DNA from: JABMPR01 sp964508765
GTDB lineage: Bacteria; Fidelibacterota; UBA8477; JABMPR01
NCBI GenBank assembly: GCA_964508765.1
Contig: CAZDVD010000010.1
Span: 1 to 64,000, forward strand
Direction of reading: 5' to 3'
Length of the DNA: 64,000 bases
A program made the translations under genes and the position numbers. Shown here piece after piece: positions 18,486-27,590 of the stretch. Numbering within the stretch: the first letter of the stretch is position 1; each line of letters opens with the position of its first letter. Under the pieces are notes generated by a model, which was given only the letters and a program-made list of their open reading frames with translations, had not been told where the DNA came from and did no database searches.

Positions 18486-19826
18486 ATGAAGTTTAAAGTG
18501 ACAATCTTAATTGTATTAAGCTGTTTATTATCAATGGGAAGTATGGCATTTGCACAGAACGCGCCTATTGACTTTGAAACAGCCGGAAACGGTGCGAGTT
18601 GGACCTGGGCAACCTTTGAAAACGATTCCAATCCACCGCTGGGGATCGTTGCAAATCCCGACGCCTCAGGAGCAAACACCTCTGCTACTGTGGCCTCATT
18701 CACTGCTTTAACCACGGGACAAGCCTGGGCTGGTGTTGAATCGCTGCATGGTGCAGATATTGGACCATTTAGTTTTGATGCCACCAACAGCACTGTCAAA
18801 ATCATGGTTTATAAACCTGTGATCAGTGATGTGGGTATCAAATTCGCTGAATCCAGCGGTGAAGCCCAACTTGAGACAAAAGTTGCCAATACGCTGATTA
18901 ACGAATGGGAAGAGCTGACTTTTGACCTTTCTGGTAGCATCGGTGCGGGTATCACTGGAATTGTTGATCAGATAATCGTATTCCCTGATTTTCAAACCAG
19001 GACTTCTGACAATATTTGTTACTTTGATAATATCACCTTTTCTGAAGGTGGCGGTGGCGGACTAGGCGGTTCACCAGAAGTGGCTGCTCCAACACCAAAT
19101 GATGATGCAGCAGGCGTAATTTCAGTCTTCAGCGATGCCTATACGAATATTAACGGGGTCAACCTGAATCCGGGTTGGGGACAGGCGACTGTGGTTACTG
19201 AGGTAGCTATTGCAGGCAATAATACCCTGCTTTATACCGGTTTGAATTACCAGGGTACAGAATTTACAGCCCAAAATGTTTCAGGGATGACCTACCTGCA
19301 TTTGGATTATTGGACTGATAATTCCACGGCCCTGAACTTTTTTGTAATCAGCCAGACACCAACTGTGGATAGTGACTATCATGCATTTTCCATTACTTCC
19401 GGGGAATGGGTGAGTCTTGATATCCCCTTGACAACCTATCCAAATGTAGATCTCACTGATGTTTTCCAGTTTAAAGTTGAAGGAAATGGAAGCGTATATT
19501 GGGATAATATCTACTTCCATTCAAATCCTGTTGGGATTGACAGCAAAAATGAGACACTTCCCTATGGATTTACACTTGAACAAAATTTCCCGAATCCCTT
19601 CAATCCCTCTACAACCATCCGTTTCAGCCTTGAGCATTCAGCACATGTCACGTTGAAAGTATTTAATGTTGCTGGACAGGAAGTTGCCTTCCTGCTTGAT
19701 GGATCTTCAAATTCGGGGAATCATGCAATTCAGTTTAATGCGAATAATCTCGCAGCTGGGACCTATTTTTATGCACTGACAGTTGGACAGCAGAATAGTG
19801 TGAAAAAGATGGTACTTATCAAATAA
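18486..19826 (+). CDS. Secreted glucan-binding protein: two binding modules plus type IX sorting domain
   Basis: 446 residues. A type I signal peptide is cleaved after MAFA. At ~27-180 is a beta-sandwich of a type I recognise from laminarin-locus proteins (PIDFETAGNG ... NTSATVASF ... STVKIMVYKPVISDVGIKF ... YFDNITF). A poly-Gly linker leads to a second module at ~200-345 of the AAPTP type also found in the 4186 lipoprotein. Residues ~356-446 are a type IX C-terminal sorting domain (QNFPNPFNPSTTIRFSL ... VKKMVLIK). No catalytic domain is visible, so it is probably an exported binding or scaffold protein for beta-glucan. ATGGAG precedes the start. Ligand is inferred from the company the modules keep. 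Confidence 0.75.
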   Translation: MKFKVTILIVLSCLLSMGSMAFAQNAPIDFETAGNGASWTWATFENDSNPPLGIVANPDASGANTSATVASFTALTTGQAWAGVESLHGADIGPFSFDATNSTVKIMVYKPVISDVGIKFAESSGEAQLETKVANTLINEWEELTFDLSGSIGAGITGIVDQIIVFPDFQTRTSDNICYFDNITFSEGGGGGLGGSPEVAAPTPNDDAAGVISVFSDAYTNINGVNLNPGWGQATVVTEVAIAGNNTLLYTGLNYQGTEFTAQNVSGMTYLHLDYWTDNSTALNFFVISQTPTVDSDYHAFSITSGEWVSLDIPLTTYPNVDLTDVFQFKVEGNGSVYWDNIYFHSNPVGIDSKNETLPYGFTLEQNFPNPFNPSTTIRFSLEHSAHVTLKVFNVAGQEVAFLLDGSSNSGNHAIQFNANNLAAGTYFYALTVGQQNSVKKMVLIK

Positions 19827-19837
19827 TATTGTATTAT

Positions 19838-19872
19838 AGCCAACCAGTATTTTTTCTTTTTACTGGTTGGCT
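19838..19872 (+). terminator. Hairpin after the 18486-19826 gene
   Basis: A 12-bp perfect stem, AGCCAACCAGTA with TACTGGTTGGCT, encloses a T-rich loop 12 bases after the stop codon. There is no clean T tract after it, so it may be a partial terminator or 3' stabiliser separating this gene from the next. Confidence 0.5.
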
Positions 19873-19976
19873 TATATTATCGCCCACCTTTAAATCAAAG
19901 GGAGGTAATTGAAGAATCATCGGACACAATTTTTGAAAATATTTTAGTAAAATCAATCAACTAAATTGGAGGATGT

Positions 19977-22900
19977 ATGTGGCGTAAATTGATACTAATG
20001 TTTACAGTTTTGTCTTTGACTGTAGGTTTTGGACAAAACCTGGTGGTCAACGGCGATTTTGAGGCCTGGACAGCTAATGCTCCAGACTCATGGACAACTA
20101 TTGAATCAGGAATTACTCTCAATGCGGAGGATACCCCTGCATTTGTTCATGGTGGAACCTATTCCATGGCAACCGAGGTCACCACAGGTGATCAGGGTGT
20201 AACAGATTTCCGGCAATCGGTCGATGTTGTCGCTGATGAAACCTATGATATTTCTGTATGGGTTTATCATGCAGATAATGAAGTACAGGCAAGACTCTAT
20301 GTTGGTGACTATAAAAATTATTCAGACAACACCATCGTGGGTGCCTGGCAGGAAATGACCTATAGTTACACTGCCACAACTACAGGAAGCATCGAAGTTG
20401 GTCTTCGCTTTTATGACCAGGCTAGTTTTGATGTTTCTTCAACTGTTTATATTGATGATTATACCATGGTTGTTGGCGTTCCCCCAGTACCAACAGCCTA
20501 TACAATTACTGAGATTCAAACTCCTGATACAGGTGGGGACCTTTCACAGTATAATGGTGAATTTGTTGAAACCAGTGGTGTCGTAACAGCTATGGGTAGC
20601 TATTTCTATTTTATCCAGGATGGAACTGCTGATTATTCTGGTATTTACATTTATGAAGATTCAGATGCCCTGACACTTGGTGATGATGTCACCGTCGTTG
20701 GTACCGTTGCTGAATATAATGGACTTACACGAATAGAATCAGTTACAGATGTAACGATAAACTCATCCGCTAATACATTACCTGCTGCCAGAGTTTTAAC
20801 AACTGGAATGGTTGCTGCTGAAATTAATGAAGGCATGTTAATAGCCACAGAAGGAACCTGTACTGCAGTTTCTGATGATCCAGGTAGTGATCGCTGGTTA
20901 TTTCAGCTCGATGATGGGTCAGGCGCTGCCTATTCAGATGATGCGATTTTTACAGTTGCTCCCATTGTTGATAATTCTTATACACTTACGGGACCCCTTA
21001 CCTACTATTATAGCAATTATCAGATTTTGGCTCGTGATGCTGCTGATGTTGTTGGCGACTTCGCAGTACCAACAGCTTATACCATTACAGAGATCCAAAC
21101 TCCTGATGCAGGCGGTGATGCTTCCCAGCATGTTGAAGAATTAATTGAAACCAGTGGTGTTGTAACGGGCCTGGGTGGTTATTACTTTTTTATCCAGGAT
21201 GGAACCGCTGATTATTCTGGTATTTACATTTATGAAGATTCAGATGCCCTGGCTCTTGGTGATAACGTAACTATAGTTGGGACAGTTGAAGAGTATTATG
21301 GCCTGACTCGCATTGAGTCTGTATCGGAGCAAACTATCAATTCATCAGGTAATGCTTTACCAGATGCTAGAGTTTTGACTACGGGAATGGTTGCTGCTGA
21401 AATTAATGAAGGCTTGCTGGCTACAACGTCAGGAACCTGTACCGCATTTTCAACTAACCCTGGTGGTGACTATTGGTTATTTCAACTTGACGATGGTTCA
21501 GGCGTTGCCTATGGTGATGATGGAATCTTTGCTCCCACATTTACTGTTGATAATGACTACCAAGTCACTGGACCAGTAACTTACTCACGTGATCACTATC
21601 AAATTTTAGTACGTGATGCTGATGATGTGATCGAAACAATTCCCGGACCTTATGTTCCTGTTGATTTTGAAGTAGGAGGCTATGGTGCTGACTGGGCCTG
21701 GACAGTAGGTGAAAATGGTACAGATCCAGCTCTGGAGATTATTGCTAATCCAGTAAGTGGTGGTATGAATACCTCTGCGACTGTGGCAAAATTTACAGCA
21801 TTACTAACTGGACAACCCTGGGCTCTATTCCATTCAGATGGTATTGGTCTATTTACTTTTGACGCCACCAACTCCACTGTAAAAATAATGGTCTATAAGC
21901 CGGTTATCAGTGATGTAGGTATGAAATTCGAGGGCGCAGGTGCCGTTTTAGAGCTTAAGGTTCCCAATACGCTCACCAACGAGTGGGAGGAATTAACCTT
22001 CGATTTTTCAAGTCTCATAGGGAGTGCCTATAGTAAAATCGTAATTATTCCTGATTTTGATTTTACTCCAAGAACTCAGGACAACATTGTCTATTTGGAT
22101 AATATTGCCTTCTCGGAACAAGTTATTATTGTAGAACCGGGACCCTATGCTCCTGTTGATTTTGAAGCAGACGGTAATGGTGCAGACTGGGCCTGGACAG
22201 TAGGTGAAAATGGTACAGATCCAGCGCTGGAGATTATTGCTAATCCAGTAAGTGGTGGTATGAATACCTCTGCGACTGTGGCAAAATTTACAGCATTACT
22301 AACTGGACAACCCTGGGCTCTATTCCATTCAGATGGTATTGGTCTATTTACTTTTGACGCCACCAACTCCACTGTAAAAATAATGGTCTATAAGCCGGTT
22401 ATCAGTGATGTAGGTATGAAATTCGAGGGCGCAGGTGCCGTTTTAGAGCTTAAGGTTCCCAATACGCTCACCAACGAGTGGGAGGAATTAACCTTCGATT
22501 TTTCAAGTCTCATAGGGAGTGCCTATAGTAAAATCGTAATTATTCCTGATTTTGATTTTACTCCAAGAACTCAGGACAACATTGTTTATTTGGACAATAT
22601 TGCTTTCTCTGAAGAAATTGTTGTTGAACCAGATCCAGGTTTATTCTTTTCTGAATATACAGAGGGAAGTGCTGGCAATAACAAATATGTAGAAATCTAT
22701 AATCCTACCGAGGCTGATATAGATCTCTCATCCTATTCTGTTCAGGGATCGAACAATGGATCCGTATGGGGAGCTAGTGGAAATAGAGATGTAAGCCTTA
22801 CCGGAACCCTGGCTGCAGGCGACGTATATGTTATAGCAGCAGATGAGGCCAACGCCGATATATTAGCTCTAGCCGATTTGGCACTGGCCTATGAAAGTCC

Positions 22901-23966
22901 AGTACATCACAATGGCAATGATGGTATCGCTTTGCTCAAAGATGGCTTGATTGTCGACGCCATTGGAGTTGATAATGTTGATCCTGGAGTTGCTTGGGAT
23001 GTAGCCGGTGTTGTTGAAGCAACCAAAGATCACACCTTGATTCGAAAAGATGATGTGATGTTTGGAAACATCGGTGACTGGGCCATGTCCGCAGGAACTG
23101 ATGCGGCGAATTCACAGTGGATTGTTGCTGATCCAGCAACAAATGATTTTACACCACCTACACTGGGATGGCATATTATCCCACCAGTAATTCCTGGCCC
23201 CCATGTTCCTGTTGATTTTGAAGTCGATGGTCATGGTGCTGACTGGGCCTGGACAGTAGGTGAAAATGGTACAGATCCAGCGCTGGAGATTATTGCTAAT
23301 CCAGTAAGTGGTGGTATGAATACCTCTGCGACTGTGGCAAAATTTACAGCATTACTAACTGGACAACCCTGGGCTCTATTCCATTCAGATGGTATTGGTC
23401 TATTTACTTTTGACGCCACCAACTCCACTGTAAAAATAATGGTCTATAAGCCGGTTATCAGTGATGTAGGTATGAAATTCGAGGGCGCAGGTGCCGTTTT
23501 AGAGCTTAAGGTTCCCAATACGCTCACCAACGAGTGGGAGGAATTAACCTTCGATTTTTCAAGTCTCATAGGGAGTGCCTATAGTAAAATCGTAATTATT
23601 CCTGATTTTGATTTTACTCCAAGAACTCAGGACAACATTGTCTATTTGGATAATATTAGTTTTAATTCAACAACTACTGGTATTGAGGACAATCAAATCC
23701 CCGATAATTTTGCACTCAAGCAAAACTATCCAAATCCATTCAATCCTTCCACAACCATACGTTACAGTTTGATTGAATCAGGACAGGTTGTCTTGAAGCT
23801 TTATAATATCACCGGCCAGGAAGTAGCAACTCTAGTTGATGCTATGTCCAGTGCTGGTGAGTATTCATATTACTTCAATGCTAGCGATCTTGCTGCAGGA
23901 ACATATCTATACTCCTTAACAGCAGGTAATCAGACTATTGTGAAAAAGATGGTACTTATCAAATAA
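19977..23966 (+). CDS. Large secreted multi-module protein with three near-identical glucan-binding modules, LTD domain and type IX sorting domain
   Basis: 1329 residues. In order: signal peptide; a CBM4/9-like jelly roll at ~20-165 (LVVNGDFE ... WTT); two homologous OB-fold-like domains at ~172-360 and ~364-555, each starting AYTITEIQTPD(T/A)GGD and resembling those in extracellular nucleases and DUF5689 proteins; three copies of the WAWTVGENG ... STVKIMVYKPVISDVGMKF module at ~560-712, ~725-878 and ~1078-1230; a lamin-tail domain between copies two and three at ~888-1065; and a sorting domain at ~1242-1329. No catalytic centre is visible. It looks like a cell-surface scaffold with multivalent glucan binding. 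GGAGG stands before the ATG. It ends the locus at a strong terminator. Confidence 0.75.
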   Translation: MWRKLILMFTVLSLTVGFGQNLVVNGDFEAWTANAPDSWTTIESGITLNAEDTPAFVHGGTYSMATEVTTGDQGVTDFRQSVDVVADETYDISVWVYHADNEVQARLYVGDYKNYSDNTIVGAWQEMTYSYTATTTGSIEVGLRFYDQASFDVSSTVYIDDYTMVVGVPPVPTAYTITEIQTPDTGGDLSQYNGEFVETSGVVTAMGSYFYFIQDGTADYSGIYIYEDSDALTLGDDVTVVGTVAEYNGLTRIESVTDVTINSSANTLPAARVLTTGMVAAEINEGMLIATEGTCTAVSDDPGSDRWLFQLDDGSGAAYSDDAIFTVAPIVDNSYTLTGPLTYYYSNYQILARDAADVVGDFAVPTAYTITEIQTPDAGGDASQHVEELIETSGVVTGLGGYYFFIQDGTADYSGIYIYEDSDALALGDNVTIVGTVEEYYGLTRIESVSEQTINSSGNALPDARVLTTGMVAAEINEGLLATTSGTCTAFSTNPGGDYWLFQLDDGSGVAYGDDGIFAPTFTVDNDYQVTGPVTYSRDHYQILVRDADDVIETIPGPYVPVDFEVGGYGADWAWTVGENGTDPALEIIANPVSGGMNTSATVAKFTALLTGQPWALFHSDGIGLFTFDATNSTVKIMVYKPVISDVGMKFEGAGAVLELKVPNTLTNEWEELTFDFSSLIGSAYSKIVIIPDFDFTPRTQDNIVYLDNIAFSEQVIIVEPGPYAPVDFEADGNGADWAWTVGENGTDPALEIIANPVSGGMNTSATVAKFTALLTGQPWALFHSDGIGLFTFDATNSTVKIMVYKPVISDVGMKFEGAGAVLELKVPNTLTNEWEELTFDFSSLIGSAYSKIVIIPDFDFTPRTQDNIVYLDNIAFSEEIVVEPDPGLFFSEYTEGSAGNNKYVEIYNPTEADIDLSSYSVQGSNNGSVWGASGNRDVSLTGTLAAGDVYVIAADEANADILALADLALAYESPVHHNGNDGIALLKDGLIVDAIGVDNVDPGVAWDVAGVVEATKDHTLIRKDDVMFGNIGDWAMSAGTDAANSQWIVADPATNDFTPPTLGWHIIPPVIPGPHVPVDFEVDGHGADWAWTVGENGTDPALEIIANPVSGGMNTSATVAKFTALLTGQPWALFHSDGIGLFTFDATNSTVKIMVYKPVISDVGMKFEGAGAVLELKVPNTLTNEWEELTFDFSSLIGSAYSKIVIIPDFDFTPRTQDNIVYLDNISFNSTTTGIEDNQIPDNFALKQNYPNPFNPSTTIRYSLIESGQVVLKLYNITGQEVATLVDAMSSAGEYSYYFNASDLAAGTYLYSLTAGNQTIVKKMVLIK
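21660..22115 (+). repeat. Direct repeat copy 1 (intragenic glucan-binding module)
   Basis: About 456 bp, almost identical at DNA level to 22154-22610 and 23211-23660. Differences are concentrated in the first ~30 bases and at the very end. Confidence 0.95.
22154..22610 (+). repeat. Direct repeat copy 2 (intragenic glucan-binding module)
   Basis: Offset from copy 1 by 494 bp. Only scattered single-base differences from copies 1 and 3 across the core, far fewer than expected for domains diverging independently. Confidence 0.95.
23211..23660 (+). repeat. Direct repeat copy 3 (intragenic glucan-binding module)
   Basis: Separated from copy 2 by the lamin-tail domain (offset 1057 bp) yet still almost identical in DNA, pointing to recent duplication or gene conversion. 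Confidence 0.95.
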
Positions 23967-23996
23967 GGTTCTATCTGCAATATTCAGATTGAATAT

Positions 23997-24029
23997 AAAA
24001 AGCCCCCCAGAATTCTGGGGGGCTTTTTT
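23997..24029 (+). terminator. Strong bidirectional rho-independent terminator
   Basis: AGCCCCCCAG and CTGGGGGGCT form a perfect 10-bp stem with an AATT loop, flanked by A and T runs on both sides. It sits 30 bases after the stop of the 19977-23966 gene, at the meeting point of the convergent plus and minus loci. Confidence 0.95.
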
Positions 24030-24239
24030 GTACTAACCTAAGGAGTCTTACAGTTGATTGCCTACTCATCTTAGATAAATATCGCCTATTTGATAAACTA
24101 TAACCGAGTGACAATCCAAATCAATACTTTTCCAATATATTGGGAGCCCGCCTACTCATATCACTGATATAGTAGTATAATCCCCGGTCTTCTCTCAAAA
24201 AGGGCGTCTCATTATTCATCCACTATTTTGCAGTCTCAT
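24030..24239. other. Non-coding remainder between terminator and ATPase remnant
   Basis: No open frame or RNA gene is supported. It is probably the eroded 3' part of the ATPase gene, but I could not recognise any later ATPase motif. Confidence 0.3.
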
Positions 24240-24490
24240 AAACCGGGATTATTGAGACCCAGTAATTTGATTAAATGAGATAATCCATCGAAGCCAGATT
24301 ATCTAAAGGTGGCACTGCCACAATCAATGATCCCTTACACCAGATTCGGGGTCTAAATAATGAAGGTTCTCAAACTGATGGACCTACTAAAACCAGGAAT
24401 TCACCATCCTGAATAACCAGATTTATATCGTGTGATACTTGATTGTCACCAAAAGATTAGTCTATAACCTTTGAGAGTTACATTTGCCAT
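24240..24490 (-). pseudogene. Remnant of a sugar ABC transporter ATPase (MalK/UgpC/MsmX type)
   Basis: On the minus strand an ATG at 24490 opens MANVTLKG, the usual start of UgpC-type ATPases. One extra T in a T run (near 24450) shifts the frame. In the next frame one reads FGDNQVSHDINL then VIQDGEFLVLVGPS, the strand leading into Walker A; a stop follows at once where GCGKS should be. A third frame then gives LRTFII-TPNLV, resembling the LRMIAGLE region. Walker B and the LSGGQ signature are not recognisable in the remaining DNA down to the terminator. It lies directly after the two permease genes, where a functional ATPase gene would be expected. The 24240 limit is approximate. Confidence 0.75.
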
Positions 24491-24541
24491 AATTTTACCA
24501 ATTAATACATATTGGCGAATAGTTAAATTTCGAATCCAAGC

Positions 24542-25357
24542 CTACTCTTTAACACTTCCTAACATAATCCCCTCGATATAGAATCGCTGCAAAGCCAAAA
24601 AGACAATGATAACTGGCATAACTGTAATCACAGCCCCTGCCATCATCAGTTCTGTGTCTTGTGCATGCTCACCTGAAAGATTTGCCATAGCTACCGGAAG
24701 TGTATACATATTCTCACGCGTCATGATGATGAGCGGCCACATAAAATCATTCCAGGTTCCCATGAAAGTAAAGAGTCCCAGCGTAACCAAAATTGGCTTA
24801 GCCAGTGGAAGAACAATTCGCCAGTATATTTGAAAATCGCTGGCACCATCCAAACGAGCAGCTTCAATCAAGGAGTCTGGGAGTGATGTGATATACTGTC
24901 GGATAAGAAAAATGCCAAAAATACTGGCCATACCGGGGATGATAACACCAAGATAACTGTTTATTAAACCAAGTTGATTCATCATAAGAAATAGTGGTAA
25001 CATGGTAACCTGGGCCGGGATGATCATCGCTGCCAGCAGGACCTTGAATAATCCTTCTTTGCCGGGGAAATAGAACTTTGCAAAGGCAAAACCAGCCATG
25101 GAATTCACCAGGAGAGAAAGCGCTGTGATGCTAAAGGAAAGAATCAGGCTGTTAAGAAAATAGCGTACAATATTCATCGAAACAAACAAGCGCAGATAGT
25201 GTTCCAGGCTAAAGGATTCTGGAATCAGGCGTGGTGGAAATTGATTGGCTCCTCCCTGTTGCATGAAAGAAGCTGATACCATCCAGACAAAGGGAACCAG
25301 AGTGATAAGGGCAATGAATATAGCCAGTGCGTGTATCAGTATTTTGTTTGTCTTCAT
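24542..25357 (-). CDS. CUT1 sugar ABC transporter permease (MalG-like)
   Basis: 271 residues, six predicted membrane helices, with the EAA loop EAARLDGASDFQIYWRIVLP near 165-185 that contacts the ATPase. The N-terminus LVPFVWMVSASF and C-terminus QRFYIEGIMLGSVKE are typical of MalG/UgpE-type partners. It follows the MalF-type gene by three bases. Together with the binding protein and MalF partner it should move an oligosaccharide, here probably sophoro-oligosaccharides, through the inner membrane. Its own ATPase gene is broken, so it must rely on a shared ATPase or be inactive. Confidence 0.92.
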   Translation of the reverse strand: MKTNKILIHALAIFIALITLVPFVWMVSASFMQQGGANQFPPRLIPESFSLEHYLRLFVSMNIVRYFLNSLILSFSITALSLLVNSMAGFAFAKFYFPGKEGLFKVLLAAMIIPAQVTMLPLFLMMNQLGLINSYLGVIIPGMASIFGIFLIRQYITSLPDSLIEAARLDGASDFQIYWRIVLPLAKPILVTLGLFTFMGTWNDFMWPLIIMTRENMYTLPVAMANLSGEHAQDTELMMAGAVITVMPVIIVFLALQRFYIEGIMLGSVKE

Positions 25358-25360
25358 GGA

Positions 25361-26278
25361 TTACACCGCACTGTAACGTTTCTGGAATCGCAATTGAACC
25401 AGGGTTGCTAAGAATAGGATCAAAAATAAGACAAATGCCAGGGCAGCTGAATACCCCATTCGCCACCAACGGAACCCTTCCTGGTACATGAGCAGAACAA
25501 TACTCAGGGTAGCGTTCATAGGACCACCTTGTGTCATCACATAGGGTTCAGCAAAGAGCTGGAAGTATCCAATGATAGTTATTATAGATACAAAGATCGT
25601 TGTGGGCATCAGCATGGGCAGCGTGATGTGCAGAAATTCCTGCCATTTGCCTGCGCCATCTATGCGGGCAGACTCATACAGTTCCGGTGGTATATTCTGT
25701 AAACCGGCAATAAAGATGATCATATTGTAGCCAAAATTCTTCCATACTGCCATGATGATGAGTGCCAGCATCGCCCATTTCGGATTACCCAACCAATCCA
25801 CAGTACCAAGACCGATGAGACTCAAAAAATAATTCACCAACCCAAATGAGGGATGATAGATATAGCGCCATACTACGGCTACAGCTACGAGCGTGGTGAC
25901 CACAGGTAGAAAGTATGCCAGACGGAATAACGACATAAAGCGGATAAGCTTGGAATTGAGCAATAAAGCCGTTCCAAGAGAAACCAACAGAGATAAAGGG
26001 ACACCGAGGAACACAAAATAGAGTGTGTTACGCATCGCTTTCCAGAAAAGTGGATCACTCAATAAGTTTTTATAATTATCAAATCCAATAAATCTTGCGT
26101 TCGAAGTGTTTGCCAGTGAGTAGATGTCAAAATCTGTAAAGCTCATGAGGAATGACACCAACACAGGGAGAAAGAAGAACACAGCAATAAGCAGAAGCGC
26201 CGGCGCAAGAAACATGGCAGGACTCATCCACACCTTTAAAAATTGCTTCCACTTCATTTGCTTACTTTTCTTCTCCAT
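25361..26278 (-). CDS. CUT1 sugar ABC transporter permease (MalF-like)
   Basis: 305 residues. A cytoplasmic N-terminus is followed by six helices; the EAA-type loop is ESARIDGAGKWQEFLHITLP near 210-230. The sequence is of the UgpA/LacF class without the extra periplasmic loop of MalF itself. Nine bases separate it from the binding-protein gene. Frame, spacing and length are all normal for the family, with no sign of decay. Confidence 0.92.
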   Translation of the reverse strand: MEKKSKQMKWKQFLKVWMSPAMFLAPALLLIAVFFFLPVLVSFLMSFTDFDIYSLANTSNARFIGFDNYKNLLSDPLFWKAMRNTLYFVFLGVPLSLLVSLGTALLLNSKLIRFMSLFRLAYFLPVVTTLVAVAVVWRYIYHPSFGLVNYFLSLIGLGTVDWLGNPKWAMLALIIMAVWKNFGYNMIIFIAGLQNIPPELYESARIDGAGKWQEFLHITLPMLMPTTIFVSIITIIGYFQLFAEPYVMTQGGPMNATLSIVLLMYQEGFRWWRMGYSAALAFVLFLILFLATLVQLRFQKRYSAV

Positions 26279-26287
26279 CGGCTTGGT

Positions 26288-27586
26288 CTAATCCCTCGAT
26301 TTCAGCCATCGACGCTTCTCAAGAATTTTGTTTACATCCTGGTCCAGTAACACCATGGCCTGTTCTGAAGTCCACTGTCCAAAAACGACATATTCTAGAT
26401 ACTGTTGCAGTTTCATGGCTATCTGCTCCCACTCTGGCACCTGGGGTGTGTTTTTAACTGATTTGAGTTGCTGGAAAAAAGCAGCAGTGGGCTTCTTGTC
26501 CGAAAGTCCCAGAGAAGTCCAACTTTCCATACGTGACGGCAGGTCCCCGGTTTGGTGATAGAATTCCGATTGCGCTGAAGTGCGCGATAAGTATTCGATC
26601 CAGGACCAGGCCAGTTGTTTGTGCTCAGATGAGCGAAAGACAACCAGGGATGAGCCACCAGCCAGTGAGAGACCAGGATAATCCTCATGCCGGAGAGCTG
26701 GCAGTGGTGCCGTGTCCCAGGCATTCTGCATGCTTTGAGGTAGTCGACGCGTCATCTCTCCGATATTCCAGGGACCACTGATATACACGGCAAAGGTATT
26801 TTCCTGAAAACCCTGGTAGATATTATTCACTTCTGTCATGCCTTTGGGTGCCAGATTGTTTTGAAAGAATTGTAGATAGACGTCTAAACCCTTTAAAAAT
26901 TTCTCATCTGAAAACGCACCAAAACAAGCTTCCTCCTTCAAAATGGAAGATCCCTGTTGCATACCAAGAACGGTAGGTATCACCCACTCATTCAGGGGTA
27001 GAATTATCCCATATTTCGAGTGTCCGCCATCAATCAATTGTCTGGAAATCTCAACGAGTTGATCCCAGGTTTCAGGTGGGGTATCCCAGCCAATCTGCTG
27101 AAGCAGATCACTCCGATAAAAAAGAACGCGGGTATCCACATACCATGGAATGCCGTAGAGGTTTCCATCGATCAGGTTGGTTTCCCAGATGCCAGGGAAA
27201 TAGGATTCGGGTGAGATCGTACTTGATGAATCAACTGAATGATCCAATTCCTCAATGGCATTCAGCGCCACAAATTCTGGAATCCATGTATTACCCAACT
27301 GACAGATATCGGGCATTGAATTTCCTGCATAGGCAGTGAGCAGTTTTTCATGGGCCGCTGTCCAGGGAATGTTTTGGACCACCACATGAACACCAGGATT
27401 TTCTGTTTCAAAACCATTTACAAATTCACGTACGCTATTCCCTTCAGCACCAAAAGCCCAGAAGTCCAGAGTGATAATTTCACCATCGCCACTTTTACTA
27501 CAAGAGGTACTCACCAGCATGAGAATGAAGCTGAACAGCAACTTGAACACAAGTTTATTGAAGTTTTTTATCCTTAGGATGCTCAT
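26288..27586 (-). CDS. Sugar ABC transporter substrate-binding lipoprotein (family 1)
   Basis: 432 residues. Lipobox STSC (Cys29). The mature part begins ITLDFWAFGAEGNSVREF and has ENPGVHVVVQNIPWTAAHEKLLTAYA and later GIPWYVDTRVLFYRSDLL, the standard pattern of family 1 extracellular solute-binding proteins for oligosaccharides. It is the capture component for the two downstream permeases. A lipid anchor suits a Gram-negative periplasm only if it is attached to one of the membranes; this is common in this phylum group. Four bases separate it from the glucanase gene, so they are co-transcribed. Confidence 0.92.
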   Translation of the reverse strand: MSILRIKNFNKLVFKLLFSFILMLVSTSCSKSGDGEIITLDFWAFGAEGNSVREFVNGFETENPGVHVVVQNIPWTAAHEKLLTAYAGNSMPDICQLGNTWIPEFVALNAIEELDHSVDSSSTISPESYFPGIWETNLIDGNLYGIPWYVDTRVLFYRSDLLQQIGWDTPPETWDQLVEISRQLIDGGHSKYGIILPLNEWVIPTVLGMQQGSSILKEEACFGAFSDEKFLKGLDVYLQFFQNNLAPKGMTEVNNIYQGFQENTFAVYISGPWNIGEMTRRLPQSMQNAWDTAPLPALRHEDYPGLSLAGGSSLVVFRSSEHKQLAWSWIEYLSRTSAQSEFYHQTGDLPSRMESWTSLGLSDKKPTAAFFQQLKSVKNTPQVPEWEQIAMKLQQYLEYVVFGQWTSEQAMVLLDQDVNKILEKRRWLKSRD

Positions 27587-27590
27587 CTTC

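Noticed and set aside
21680..23428. Three similar minus-strand open frames
   Set aside because: They are the complements of the triplicated binding module and repeat only because the coding DNA does.
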